Source of the DNA: Rosellinia necatrix
Lineage: Eukaryota; Ascomycota; Sordariomycetes; Xylariales; Xylariaceae
NCBI GenBank assembly: GCA_021209875.1
Contig: JAGYVD010000006.1
Location: forward strand, 3,658,001-3,722,000
Length of the DNA: 64,000 bases
Direction: 5' to 3'
Shown: in pieces, positions 25,537-37,572 of the stretch
Layout: each line of letters starts with the position of its first letter
Numbering within the stretch: position 1 is the stretch's first letter
The notes under the pieces: model-generated
Databases searched by the model: none
Told to the model about the DNA's origin: nothing
What the model saw: only the letters and a program-made list of their open reading frames with translations
Position numbers and translations under genes: made by a program

Positions 25537-28500
25537 CGCGAGCGAAACACTCACGAGATGGGGGTGTCTACGATACACAAGCGCCGTGTGAAGCCTAGTT
25601 AGCGGTGGACGAGGATTGTTTTCTCCCGCCCCACGCCCTGGCTAGAATCGGGTGATGAATCAGGATGAATGATCATATGTCTTCTGTTTTTTTTTTCTTT
25701 GTCGGTGTATTTTGTCTGGTTCCTGTGTTCATTGGCTGGGGCGTTACTGGCCTGGGATCTGTATTTACGTGATAATGACCTCGGGGAGTTTTCCGTTTCG
25801 TTGTTTGATCTCTGTCGGAGCCTGTCCCTCAGCAATTCCTCGCCTCCCGGGATACGATGGCCAAGATTCGTTGAGCTAGACACTCTGAACGATTTCCGAT
25901 TTGGCGTGGTGGATGGCAACAATGGCTAGAGTTGTGGTACATTGGGATGTGATGGACGATAAATGGTATGGCATAATGAATTGAACGACATTTCAGTCTC
26001 TTGACACATTCTACTTTGATCCTCGGCCCTTCGTCTCGTTGATGGTTCAATCGTTGCCACTATTAAGCGAAGACCATGAGCATGGACATGGATGTAAGAC
26101 CAGGACCTCGGCAGTTAGCTAATACTAGATCAGCTGGTCTTGCGACTGGGCGGGCTTTTACTCTCTGTGTTACCGTCAAGTGAGTCTTACAGGCGCCTGT
26201 GTACGTAAGGAAATCTAGGTGCACAGTCCTAACCACCCAGGGTTGGATAGCACAGTCCAGGCTGCCGATACTTGTTATACGACTTTGCATTCTATTTCTG
26301 GCTGGCAAGTTTCTATCCGAGCTTGGCGTGCTTTGCGAGCGACAGTGCACCGGTAGCCTGGATATCCATGGACGTCTCCGTTTGGATGGTCATGCACTGC
26401 CAACCAGGGTGATTTATGTATGACTTATCACCAATGCCTACCAAATGTAACTAGTTCATTGCGGCTCCTCTTGATGCGAATCCCGGAATTACGGACTCTT
26501 CCAAGTGACTTGGCGTTGCTATTTTATATGAGTATCCTCACAATGGGAACAATAGCAGACCGGGCTTCCTTAACGCTCCCGGTTGGAGCCCGCGTGATGT
26601 TTCCCGGGCCCATCACTCCCGTTTGAGAAACGATAGACTGAGCATGAGGACGCAAATGTGTGGAGTCGGTGTGGACGCCAAAGCATGCGCCTCGACGCAT
26701 TGTTTTGTCTTTACTTCAGGTTGAACGTCTCCTTTGCCCACTAGAATCTCTTCATCGATCGTGTCCGATTCTGGAACCCCAGCCCTTCTATCGGGGTTCC
26801 CGAGTGACTCGACCACGACGGGTCATCCAGGCCATACAGCTCCTAGGCTCGGCCCAAGAGCTATGCGCAAGTCCCGTTCACGGGTACTGTCTGTTACACA
26901 TATAGCAGGTATGGGAGGAATCTTGGTAGGGACCTTTGGTTCGAGTGGACAGCTTCGATCGAGGGGTATGCGTGGCCGGCAGGCAATAAGGGCCTCCGAA
27001 TTGAGAATCAATGAGTATACTACGTCGGTAACAGTAGCCATACCATGTCAACAAACACCACGCACGTGCAACGGAGTCCCATGAGCCGAGGGGAATGACA
27101 GCATGGCTCCATCCTGCCTACGTACAGACTCGAGAACATGATGGTACCAAACCGGCCAAAGCGAGGCCTAGTGACGATGGGGAATAGGGCGGGTAGCTAG
27201 CCAGCTAGTTGTACCCCGAAAGTGAAAATAAAAGAAAGGGACAGAAAAGATTATTGAGTATGGGTTGTGGTATGAGGTTAGGGCTTTGATACTTCATCGG
27301 CCTTGCCCTCATGCCTGGCCCTTATAGGCCGGCCGATGGCGTGTATTTCTGGGGTAGGAGGAGTATGAATACCGGGGCTACGTTCGCATGGAGCAAAGCG
27401 TGCTTGATACGTCGATTAGTCTACCGGGCGGAAACCATTATCGAATATCAAATACTCAAAAGGAGCATCTAACAGATCAAGTGCCATCTATGCTGGCCGT
27501 TCAGCCTCTTGGTTGGTGCAAATAGGCGACGCGATGGGTAGGTAGAGAGACCGGGAGGTCATTGGCACCATCGCACACCGTTGAGTGCTTTGGGTAAGTG
27601 CTATGACGTCCTGATGAGCAAGATAACTGGGCTCATCCTTTATGTTGGTGGCCATGTGCGAAGTTGCATATGCCTTTTGGGGGTAGGTAAGTGAAGTAAG
27701 ATCGTATGTACCTCCCCTTGACTTTCGTCGGTGAAACTATTATGTACCATGCGAGCCTATTACCATGTTATGCCAAGATAACAGGTTAGGTCCCCTACCG
27801 CAGATACCTAAGTAGGTACCTGGTGCAGGGTGCTTATGGGTACGTACAGGCAGTGAGTGAGTGGTTCATCCTACTTACTGCCTACCTAATCAGTCGGCAG
27901 TCAGCCCATCCCACCGGTAAGCTAGAAAGGTACCTACGCTGCGTACCCTCCCGGGTACCGTAGTGCCCATATACTACGAATATATCAGTAAGAATTTGGA
28001 AGAACGACCTGCGAGGTCAGGTACTTAGGGTACCGTAAAATCGCCATTTATCCATGCCAGGCCCGTTCCAGGTGCTGTAGGTACCTACCTAGTGTAGGCC
28101 CATCGAATTAGACTACCGGCCTGAAGGTAAACCATTACTAGGTAGCATTACCTTAGGTAGGGAGACGCGCTATAACAACCTTGGAAGACTCGACCTGTGC
28201 AGCAGCAGATTCTTTACACTGTGGTCTGTCCTCCCCAAAACGGTAATGCTTATCCATCTGGCCATCGCCAGCCATCCCTAAGGTAGGCATCTATCTATCC
28301 ACCAAGAAACACCACAAGCCCAAAAAAAAAAACCGAGGTCACAGTTCACTACTACTAGTCCTTGTACGGCCGAGCTATTGGCAGCAGTGATTCCTCGAGT
28401 GACGCAGGGAGCCTCGATCCCTCCCGTGTGATTTGACCCTCACAGGCCAATAGCGAGAGAGGGAATCTGAAGTGAGAGACGAGTGATCAACCTTGAAAGA

Positions 28501-29563
28501 AGCCGCCGCTGCTCTGGTCTTACGTCCCGGGCATCATACGGCGCGCTGCCCAGCCCCGACATAGCATCATAGCATAGGTAGTCTCTGTGAGCCCGGTCGG
28601 TGGGTTTAGCCGAGACTCGTTCCCGCATCGACGCCCTTTTTAGCCAACCCTCTAGTGATTTGCTGGGCCTCATCGACCTCCGTCTGCTACACTACTGCCC
28701 CTACTGCCTCTCGACGGCCATTATTGCTGCTCCTGCCGCTACTGCCGTTGATACCACCACTATTGCGGTGTTACCTCCTGCTGCTATGGTTGTCGCTGAT
28801 GTCACTGTCGGTTGCTGCGTACATATTTCGTCCCAGTACAACGGTTGTTAGTGTGGCCCATCGGTCTATCCACACCAATATCATACTATCTACGTACCTA
28901 GGTCTTCGAAGTACATCACGGCCCTCTGGACAGGATACCCCGTGCTTGATACCTTGGTCAACAACCTTGGCTCGTTTCCCAGCGTCAAGCATATGCACAC
29001 CGACGCTGTCCCGCAGCTTGGTTGCTTGCTTGCCATTCCGCTTTTGGCGGTACAACGAAGTTCGCAGCTTGATTATACACCCCCAGCTAGCGGCCCACAT
29101 CCACTCAGAACTAATACCAATCTACCACCAGCAAATCGATTCTCTGAAGGGTAAACCGGCGTCTGCAACTCGTGCCGTCCCGGGCCTCGTGTTATCAAAC
29201 AAGCGTTTTCGCTCCCGAACCCTGCCTAGTTGTCTTGCCGAACGAATCTAAGAGATCGGGTTGACGACGCCCTGCATCGGCATCCACCAAAGCCGAAAAG
29301 CCAAAGAAAAAGCTGACTTATTATTGCACAGCCGAGAGTGGTAGTCTTAAAAATGTCAATCAAGTATGTATGGACCCTCTTCCCTTGCTCACGTTTTGCT
29401 CTCCCATGCCTGAAGCCCCTGTTATTATACGTTCGGTTCCTTTTCGAAAGACAGATGTTACTATATTCGACCCTCAGCCTTTTATCCCCCTTAAGCAACG
29501 ACTCCAGCCTTCGGTACCTTGTGCGTTGAACAATTAGTCCATCACTCGGTGCTGAACCTAAGG
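25537..29563. other. Gene-poor intergenic stretch of 4 kb
   Basis: No coding region I can support despite several frames of 60-198 codons; these lack ATG starts, family resemblance or plausible splice partners. Pyrimidine-rich sequence near 25680-25710 probably belongs to the 3' end of the GBD/FH3 gene. Blocks of ACCTAGGTA/GGTACC repeats lie at about 27680-28170. A run of A lies near 28322-28332. CT-rich sequence at 28650-28800 and the region up to 29563 may contain the leader of the WBP2-like gene. Confidence 0.55.
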
Positions 29564-30401
29564 ATGGATTACGGGCTCCATGAGCAACATGCCTCCTATA
29601 TCCTGAGCCAGAGCAACCGAGGCGAAGAGGATACTGACTTAGACGCCAGCTGGGTTATGCTGTCTCGGTCTGGGGAAATAGAGCCTCTACCGCACGAGAG
29701 CATACTATTTAAGACGAGAGGCCGCGTGGCTCTCAGCATAACAACGCCAAATCAGCCTGCCGGTGTAGCACCATTCTCCATCAAGAGTGATAGTGGAACT
29801 GCCTACATCACAAACCAAAGGGTGAGCAGCACCGCCTCATCCCTGCAAGCCCCAGACTAACGATAGAGTTTAGTTAATATACCTACCAGCTACCCCCGCG
29901 GAGCAATTCAAATCATTCTCAACGAAGATCCTAGGGTGTCAGGATGGCCGGATGCGCTCGTCTTGGGTTGGGCCATGGTACTGGGAGGCCAGCGTTCGGC
30001 CCGTGCCAGATGGCAATATCCCACCAGATTTCCCCAGAGTGACACTGAAGTTGACATTCAAAGATGGTGGTTTCAGCGACTTTGAGTCGAAATTTGTGGA
30101 AATCAAGGCACGCCTTCACCACGCGGCACAAATTGCAGAGGAGTCGGGCCAGCGTAACTGGGCCCTCAACGTTCATGATGAGCAGCTTCCGGAATACACG
30201 GAATCACAGGGCCAAGGCTCTTCCAACCATGTCCAAACCACAGCTGATGAGGTGGCCCAACGAGTCAATGACGCCACTCGACGGGCCGAGGCAAGTCAAG
30301 AGATGCCGGACGAGCCACCTCCAGATTACGACGAAGCTCAAGCCCAGGCTGTCAGCATGCAATTCGACGAACGGCTGCGGGAGGAGGCAGAGCGACAATG
30401 A
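29564..30401 (+). CDS. WBP2-like protein (GRAM-type domain with PPxY motif)
   Basis: Adaptor expected to bind WW-domain proteins such as NEDD4/Rsp5-type ubiquitin ligases. Exons 29564-29821 and 29874-30401 with a GTGAGC donor and TTTAG acceptor give 261 aa. The N-terminal GRAM/PH-like domain carries SWVMLSRSGEIEPLPHE, then SGTAYITNQRLIYLP across the splice junction, and PWYWEASVRPVPDGNIP, the family hallmark. KLTFKDGG and a helical segment close the domain. The C-tail holds PPPDY (PPxY consensus) followed by an acidic helix. The start is the first ATG in frame; a longer leader exon cannot be excluded. Function is inferred from animal WBP2. Confidence 0.88.
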
Positions 30402-31198
30402 ATCCGCCCCGGCTTTGTATCGTGCTAGCAAGAGGGAATACACCTCTCAGGCACCCCTTAGGCAGATTCGGCCGCGCGAGTGATAAGATCTCACATCAGA
30501 AAGCTTGGCGGTTACACACAGATGATCACATGAGTACCGGATAACTATGCACAGTTGATAGAACCCGAATTCTTGGTTGTGTTCTTCTGGGTTTGGGGTT
30601 TGAATGAGGGGTTGGGATAGGCCCACCTAGCGCACAAAGGAGATACGCGAAATGCCGTGTCAATTGGGGGAGGAAGATGGTGTGGTGACTGCATTCATAA
30701 CGAAGCATCGGCATGTAGACAGCCTTGCCAGTCACGCCATAAAGCCAGCCACAAGTGCTGGGGCCTTGGTCAGCCCGGTGATAGGCAGGGATTATGTAGT
30801 TAGTATGGCAACACCCCGAGTGTAAAATACCTCACATCCGTTTATATCATTGGGCAGATGTTAAGTTACCAGACTTATATGAATTCCGGCCGGCCGAAAG
30901 GGGAGGTCAAATATCTACTCAGAATCTACGAGCGTGTATGCGGTTTGTGTGTGGACGGAGTTGTGGAGCACCCACCGATCCGTTATGTAAGCCATTCATC
31001 GACTCGCGGCGGCCGGGCTATCACGTGACTGGAGACCACCTAGGTCGGCCCAGCCAATAGAATTGGCTCAATTGCTGATGTTGGTAATTTTCTCAAAGCC
31101 AGCTATTTCGGGACTTCGGAGCCAACACCTCATCCATCACCCATCGCTCTACCCACCACAACAACCCGTCGGATCTGTGCCGTGCTAAGCTGATCGCC
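30402..31198. other. Intergenic between WBP2-like gene and QCR6
   Basis: No gene seen. The right end is the QCR6 promoter. It contains ATCACGTGAC at about 31020, whose CACGTG core is the E-box bound by bHLH factors such as Cbf1/Pcs-type regulators; use here is an inference. Confidence 0.5.
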
Positions 31199-32022
31199 AT
31201 GGGTGTCTGGGACGTCATCACCGACCTCGTCGAGGCCGCCACGCCATGGAACACGGCCGAGGCTGAGGCTCCTCCTGCCGAGGAAAAGGTACGAGATAGT
31301 TGGGCATCGGCCCGGGCCACTGAGATCTGCAGGACCCCCATGTGCACTCTCCCGTCGATAACCCCCGCCGATCCTCGATCACGGCCAACGATTGACCGGC
31401 CGGTTTACCTTTGTGATGGATGGACAAGGTTGACTGACTTGACTGACCTGACGTAGGAGACCGCCGAAGAGACGAAGACCGAGAAGGCCAGCGACGAAGA
31501 GGAAGCTCCCGAGGAAGAGGAGGAGGAGGAGGAGGAGGAGCCGGAGGATCCAAAGGAGAAGCTTGAGGAAGGTCAGTTACGAGCTGGACGCAAACACCGA
31601 GAACACGGACACAAGACATCACAGGCAATCCTACAACACAGCACCGCTCCCTGATATCCCACACCAAGATTGGCTCGGAAATGGCGCACATAACGAACGA
31701 TGGGAAGCATCTGCTGACGTCAGGAACAGAGTGCAGGGCTTCTAAGCAGTGCGCCCCGGCGAAGCACCATTTCGACGACTGTGTCGAGCGGGTCACAAAC
31801 GCCTCGGACGATGAAGAGGGTGAGAAGGAGGACTGTGTTGAGGAATGTGAGTGTTTCGCCCCCGGATCGGCAGCGGAGAGTTATGCTCAGCGACAATCCC
31901 GCGGCATGCCTAGCTTGGTCGCCATACACAAGAAACTAATATATTATCTCTGCAAAGTCTTCCACCTCGCCCATTGCGCCAGCCAATGCGCCGCCCCCAA
32001 ACTCTGGTCCATCCTCAAATAA
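31199..32022 (+). CDS. QCR6: Cytochrome bc1 complex subunit 6 (hinge protein)
   Basis: Acidic subunit of mitochondrial complex III that sits beside cytochrome c1 and aids docking of cytochrome c. Four exons, 31199-31288, 31457-31571, 31724-31846 and 31958-32022, give 130 aa. After MGVWDVITDLVEAATPW comes a long acidic run, mostly Glu, encoded by GAG/GAA repeats (about 31492-31560). The conserved core has CRASKQCAPAKHHFDDCVERV and EDCVEEFFHLAHCASQCA, with the cysteines that form paired disulphides. It ends in APKLWSILK. All three introns have consensus sites; the core is only assembled when they are removed. Confidence 0.95.
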
Positions 32023-34990
32023 GCCACATGGCGTATACAATCCCAGGTCATTGGTGACACCCAGAGTCCTCTCCCTCAGTATAGACCTCCTTAGAGCAAC
32101 CAATGGCCACTGGATCGTCGAGGGGCGACGACAGCCCTGACCAACAAGCAGCGGGTGTTGGCTATGTAACCCGATTTGCGGCCGCTCAGCTCGGCGGATG
32201 AGAAGCGAAGCGCCTTGGGGTACTTTCCCCGGCATCAGCTACCGTCCCTTGTATCATAACACGGCCTCATCCTGCCAAATAGATCTTTGTTCTTCCACAT
32301 GATGATCCATGCATCTGGTCTCTCAAAAGCAAGGGCATCTAGAATCACCATACGGACATGCATTCCCGGCCACGCCACATGGGATAGCCTAACCCCCCAG
32401 GGGTGTGGTCCCCATTGGACGCACTTATCAGATCTTCTATCCTTGGGGCCCTTTCGTGCATCACCGAAGTCTGCCGCCTATTGCCCCGGCGAGCACGTGC
32501 GGGACTGCCCTTGTAGGTATCCATGCTCATGCACCAGCCAAATGAGGTGAACGGATACTATGTATACTTGTATGCACCGGCGGCAACGTGGACACATCGG
32601 CAAAGATTGAACAAATCGATAAAAGGCAATTAGTATAGTATAACTAATTGTACCGAACAGAAGCCTTTTAGGTAATTCGGGCCTACTCAAATACCTCTCG
32701 CTAGCTAGTTCGGCTAGCTCGTTCTATCGGTCTATTAAGCGTTAAATCCACATAGGTAGTAACTCGTTAACCGGCCATCTCGTCAAACCCTGCCCTTATG
32801 CATACCGTTTTATCTGGACTAGCTTTAATATCTCCAAATCAGTTGGGGTGTATTCTTCTCTTTCTTTCTTTCTTTCTTTTTTTCTCTCTTTTTTGTGTTA
32901 ATCCCTTTCCCCATTTCTTTTCTTCCTTAAGCTCTCTCTATACGGGATCCTACGTCGAATGATTCGATTTGCAAATGAATGGTCGTTGGAAGTTGTAAAG
33001 AGGCTAAAAGATGGCTCGTTCGGGATATTTTCCGGAATATTTATAGTAGTCCCCACGCTGGTTGGTTCAAACCTTCTAGGCGAGACAAATGGATGTGACA
33101 GGGGAATTCCTCGCCGTGCGTAACGGGCCTTCCCCCGTCCCATACCACGATATAGGAGAGAACGCACACGATAGGCAACACATAACAGCTTATCATCCAC
33201 TCCAAGATTAAACCAGGCATTACATTACGTACCAATGTGAAGAAGAGGCCGGTACGCATGTCCGGGACTCCATAGTTGCAAAACACGAGAAGCCGAACGT
33301 GGCATGCCGTCTTTCCTCCGAGGCTCTCCAACGTATCATACCCATTTGAACCAGAGAAAGCAAGACACAAAAAACAACAACAAAAAAAAAAAAAAAAAGA
33401 TCACCTTCCCCCCTTTTGTTTTCTTCTTAAGGCAAATGGAAGGCGGTGGCCGAGCTACCTACATCTACATGCATGCCCTATCTACCTTACCTACCTAACG
33501 CTTCCCACTATGCCACCCGTGGTAGATCGCCAAGCGCATACATAGCAGAGGCAATACCGGGCGGCCGTTGGGCGCCAGAGAAAACCTGGGCGGAATGTGC
33601 AGGTGGCGGCGTCACGGGCTCTCGAAGCGAGGGCCTGATTCGGCGGTGCTGCCCCGAACCGGCGGCACGTCTCCAACAAGGAATCCTCCACCACCTGGCT
33701 GGCGCACTTCTTCCCGTGCTGGCTTGGCTTGGCCTCTGTCTGTCTGTTCTTCTCTCTTGCCCGACCGGCCGTGTCACGCTGCATTGGGGCAAAGGCAAGG
33801 GTGTAAGGGTGCATTCCATGCCGCTTTTGCACGTGAAATCCGAACGCCCAGAACCCTGGACCCCCGACCCAGTACCTGCATCCTGCTGATCGAGGTGCAG
33901 GCGAGAGATAACTGTGTAGAGGAAGGGAGAAGAAGGAGAGAAAGAGAGGGAGGGAGAGACAGACAAGAGTTGTCTCCGCCACCCTTTCCCCTTCCCTTCC
34001 CTTCCCTTCTCTTCCCTTTCTTTCCCTTGCCCGGCGCGGTTAGTGTCATTTTTACACTGCTACCTCTCGAAGCCATTTCCCGCTCCCCGCACGCGCACAT
34101 GTGGAGAGGGGAATCTAGTCAATGAACGGATAGCGTACGTACATAACTGTAACTACTATATCTGCGCCCTATCCACACCTTACATGTACTTCGCCTAACC
34201 TATGTGCCTCTGAACACTAACCGTAAGCAGTCAAGCGATGCTTGGATGTGGGCCGGGGCACCCCCCTGGAAGCGTGTAAGTGCAAACAACCAAGACGGAT
34301 CGTGCAATGTATCTTGATCATCAGCCCCAGGCCAAAAGAAGGGAAGGATGACAGAAGAGCGTGAGTGATGGATGCGACGTTGGGATGCCATGCATCCGTC
34401 GTAACCTGCTTTTCTCAGCTGGGGCCAATGGACATCCCATTCTGGAACCGACACTTGGAACCGACACACACGGGAACCAACGACACGCGCGCGCTCCTTT
34501 CTTTCGAAACGTGCATTGCGGGCTTCTGTCGGTAGTATCGCCGTTACCCTTCTGATCGGTCTTCCGTTTCACAATGCGTTGTTAGCGAGGTAGCCGTTGC
34601 ATATTCCCATGTCCTACGACGCTGGGTAGTAAGCCGAGCTTGACTGCTACATACATCGGCGCAAAGGCAAACAACGGATGTCTCTCTGCTCTTGGATGAA
34701 GCACGAGCGAGAGAGACAAGAGACGAGAGACAAGAAACGAGAGACGAGAGACGAGTTGCGGAATCTCGGGAAACACTGGGCAGCCAAGCGTGTTATCTGA
34801 TCAACTCAACCAATCTTGGTGGTCTTTGACGCCTCCGAAACTTAATTCGTTCTGACGGGCGCAATCCTTTTGTGTTTCTATTCTATCGGCTTTTGCTTTT
34901 TTTGCTTTTTCCCTATTTTTGTGGCTTACATATTTCCGTCCCTCTTTTAATCCCTTACGGGGGGGGGCTGGCGACCTGTAATTGCCCGTC
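32023..34990. other. Intergenic, low-complexity rich
   Basis: No gene supported. CTTT-repeat and T-rich sequence lies at about 32860-32930, a 17-base A run at 33382-33398 and an ACCTACCT block near 33462-33500. CCCTTCCCTT polypyrimidine lies at about 33985-34030 and GAGACAAGAGACGA units at about 34715-34755. Long overlapping frames at 33.4-34.1 kb on both strands are composition artefacts. The right end holds the promoter and leader of the MFS gene. Confidence 0.6.
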
Positions 34991-37086
34991 ATGGCTCCAT
35001 CCGACGAACCAGGTGCGACAATAGAGCTGCGCACTACCTCTACTACTACTACTACTACTGCTCCTCGCACTAGCCAGGACATTACCACCAACCAGAACAA
35101 CAATAGCAACAACGGCGGCGGCAACAATCCCGACCGGAGCCGCGTGGGTATCGAAGATAAGAAGAAGCAGGACGTGGTATACGAGCAGCAGCATCCGCGC
35201 GGCGCGATGCGGAGCGGGAGCCGGAAGGGCGATAAGGGCCCGCGCAAGGATGGCCTCCAGCGTCTGGCGTCGCACGCCACTGACGCGTTCGGGTCCCGTG
35301 CCGAGTCGATCGGGAGCACGGAGGTGATCGAGAACGTGTCCGAGACGTCCCGGGGCGGCGACGGCGTGGTCTACAAGACGTACAGGAGGAGGTGGTTCGG
35401 GCTCATACAACTGACGCTCCTCAATATCGTCGTAAGCTGGGACGTAAGTCACTCTTTCTCTTAAAAGAAGAAGAAGAAGGAAAGAAAAAGGGAAAAAAAA
35501 AAAGTCCTCGGTCCGCACTCTTTATCTAGTGGCGTTCGAAAACAAAACAAGAAAGCGCTCGATATGTATACACGCGCGCATGGGGGCTCTCTGCGACTCC
35601 AGACAAAGGGTGGGGGGAGGATTGTGTCTGTCGAAGTCCAGGAGTAGCGAGCTCAAAGCCCGAGCTAGAATGAAATGAATGAATAAATGAATGAATGCTA
35701 ACGCGGGAGTGGGGGTGGCACACAGTGGCTCACGTTCTCGCCCGTGTCGCAGCACGCGGCGGCGTACTACGGGCGGACGGAGTCGGACATCAACTGGTTC
35801 TCGACGGCGTTCCTGTTCGCGTTCGTGGCGGCGGCGCCGGCGACGGTGTACCTGCTGCACCGGGGGCCGAAGCCGTCGATGGTGGCGGCGGCGGCGCTCG
35901 TGGTGCTCGGTAACGTGGTGCGCGTCGCGGGCTCGTACTCCGGGACGCCCCGCGGCGGCCGCTACGGCGTCGTCATGTTCGGCCAGATCCTCATCGGCCT
36001 CGCCCAGCCCTTCGTCCTCGGCGCCCCGACCCGCTACTCCGACCTCTGGTTCACCAGCCGCGGCCGCGTCGCCGCCACCGCCCTCCCGAGCCTCGCCAAC
36101 CCCTTCGGCGCCGCCCTCGGCCAGCTCGTCGTCCCCTTCCTCGCCACCAAGCCCGCCGAGGTCTCGAGCGCCGTCATCTACGTCACCATCATCGTATGTC
36201 ATATCTATTCCCCCCCCTCCCTCCCTCCCCTTCCCTTTCCCCTCCCCCTCTCCTCCTCCTCCTCCCCCCTTCACACCACAACTCACCCCCTAACACGCGC
36301 TTCCCCCTATCTAGTCCGTAGTCGTCGCCCTCCCGGCCTTCTTCGTCCCGGCCTCCCCGCCCACGCCCGCCGGGCCCCTCGGGCGCGACGCCGAAGGCGT
36401 CCCTCCGCGAGTCGGCGGGGCTGCTGCGGTCGGTGGAGCTGTGGCTGGTGCTGGTGCCGTACGCGGTGTACGTGGGGTTCTTCAACAGCGTGTCGTCGCT
36501 GCTGAACCAGATCCTGGTGCCGTACGGGTTCAGCTCGGACGAGGCCGGGATCGCGGGCGCGGTGCTGATCGTGGTGGGGCTCGCGGCGAGCGCCGTCGCG
36601 TCGCCCGTCCTCGACCGCACGCGCGCCTTCCTGCGCGCCATCCAGGTCGCCACGCCGGTCATCGGGCTCGCGTACCTCGCCTTCGCCTTCGCCCCGGCCA
36701 CCCGCGCCCTCGCCGCGCCCTACGCCGTCCTCGCCGTCCTCGGCGCCGCCAGCTTCGCCCTCGTCCCCGTCGCCCTCGAGCTGCTCTGCGAGCTCGCCCA
36801 CCCCATGGGCCCCGAGGTCACCTCCACCCTCGCCTGGGCCGGCGGCCAGCTGCTCGGCGGCCTCTTCATCCTCGTCTCCGACGCCCTCCGCGCCGGCCCC
36901 GACGCGCACCCCCCCGGGAACCTCGACCGCGCCCTCGTCTTCACCGCCGTCCTCGCCCTCGCCGTCGTCCCCCTTCCCCTCGCCCTCGGCCGCTTCGGAC
37001 GCGCCGACAAGGTCGTGCTGAAGCGCATGCGGAGCGACGCCGGCGCGGCCTCTGCCTCTGCCGCTGCCGCTGCCGCTGCTGTCTGA
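34991..37086 (+). CDS. MFS transporter, SLC49/FLVCR-like, with apparent frame change
   Basis: A twelve-helix transporter of the group that includes FLVCR haem/choline carriers and DIRC2. Substrate unknown. Exon 1 is 34991-35443 and exon 2 35726-36193. The first 125 residues are a disordered cytosolic tail with an ACT/TAC microsatellite coding for Thr. Helices start at [33 protein letters not shown] and [14 protein letters not shown] are family-like loops. At exon 3 two readings exist. The acceptor at 36314 continues helix 6 ([13 protein letters not shown]) but runs out of frame near 36378. The acceptor at 36321 keeps frame to the stop at 37086 but replaces the end of helix 6 with Ser/Arg/Pro. 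So there is either a one-base indel in this GC-rich stretch or an altered protein. The C-terminal six helices are intact. Confidence 0.8.
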
Positions 37087-37572
37087 CACAACACGCCTTT
37101 TATAAATGGGGAGGGAAAAGAATCTCGCGAATTTAGATAGAATATCCATGCATGCTTTTTCGGTGGTTCTCTATATGCGGCTTTTTTTTTTTTTTTTTAT
37201 AAGGCGGGGCCAGGACGTGGTGAAACATTCAGTAGGCGTTAAATATTTTTTTTTTGGCGATTTTATTTTTGATTATACCGCGAAACGTATATATATCATT
37301 TTCATCAAGCAAGAGAGTGAGATATGGAAAGGGTGGAATGAGTTAACGAGAACTGGCCGATATCCGTAATCGCGATGATAAATGCGACGGCAGGGACGTT
37401 GTATGTGGTAATTGATTTATTAGATTAAGGTTATGTAAGTATGGTGTTAATAACGTCCCTCACGGCTCCGGTAGGAGACCTTTTTGTATGTAACTCGCGA
37501 ATAATGGTTATGCGCTGCCCCATCGACCTCGTATATCTTTCTGTGAACTCGTTATTCATGCGTCGAATCCAA
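37087..37572. terminator. Convergent 3' region of MFS and ERG27 genes
   Basis: The MFS gene (+) and ERG27 (-) converge here. A 17-base T run at 37182-37198, a second T run near 37247-37256 and AT-rich sequence are present, consistent with 3' UTRs and polyadenylation signals. No coding sequence seen. Confidence 0.4.

Noticed and set aside
28655..29251. A 198-codon frame on the plus strand.
   Set aside because: Leu/Pro/Thr-rich from CT-rich DNA, with no family resemblance; possibly leader sequence of the WBP2-like gene.
33446..34125. Overlapping frames of 147-185 codons on both strands.
   Set aside because: Low-complexity sequence, no ATG-started family match and no splice partners; no gene is called.
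36307..37149. A 280-codon Glu/Gly-rich frame on the minus strand.
   Set aside because: It is antisense to the transporter helices; its composition mirrors GC-rich Leu/Ala/Val codons.
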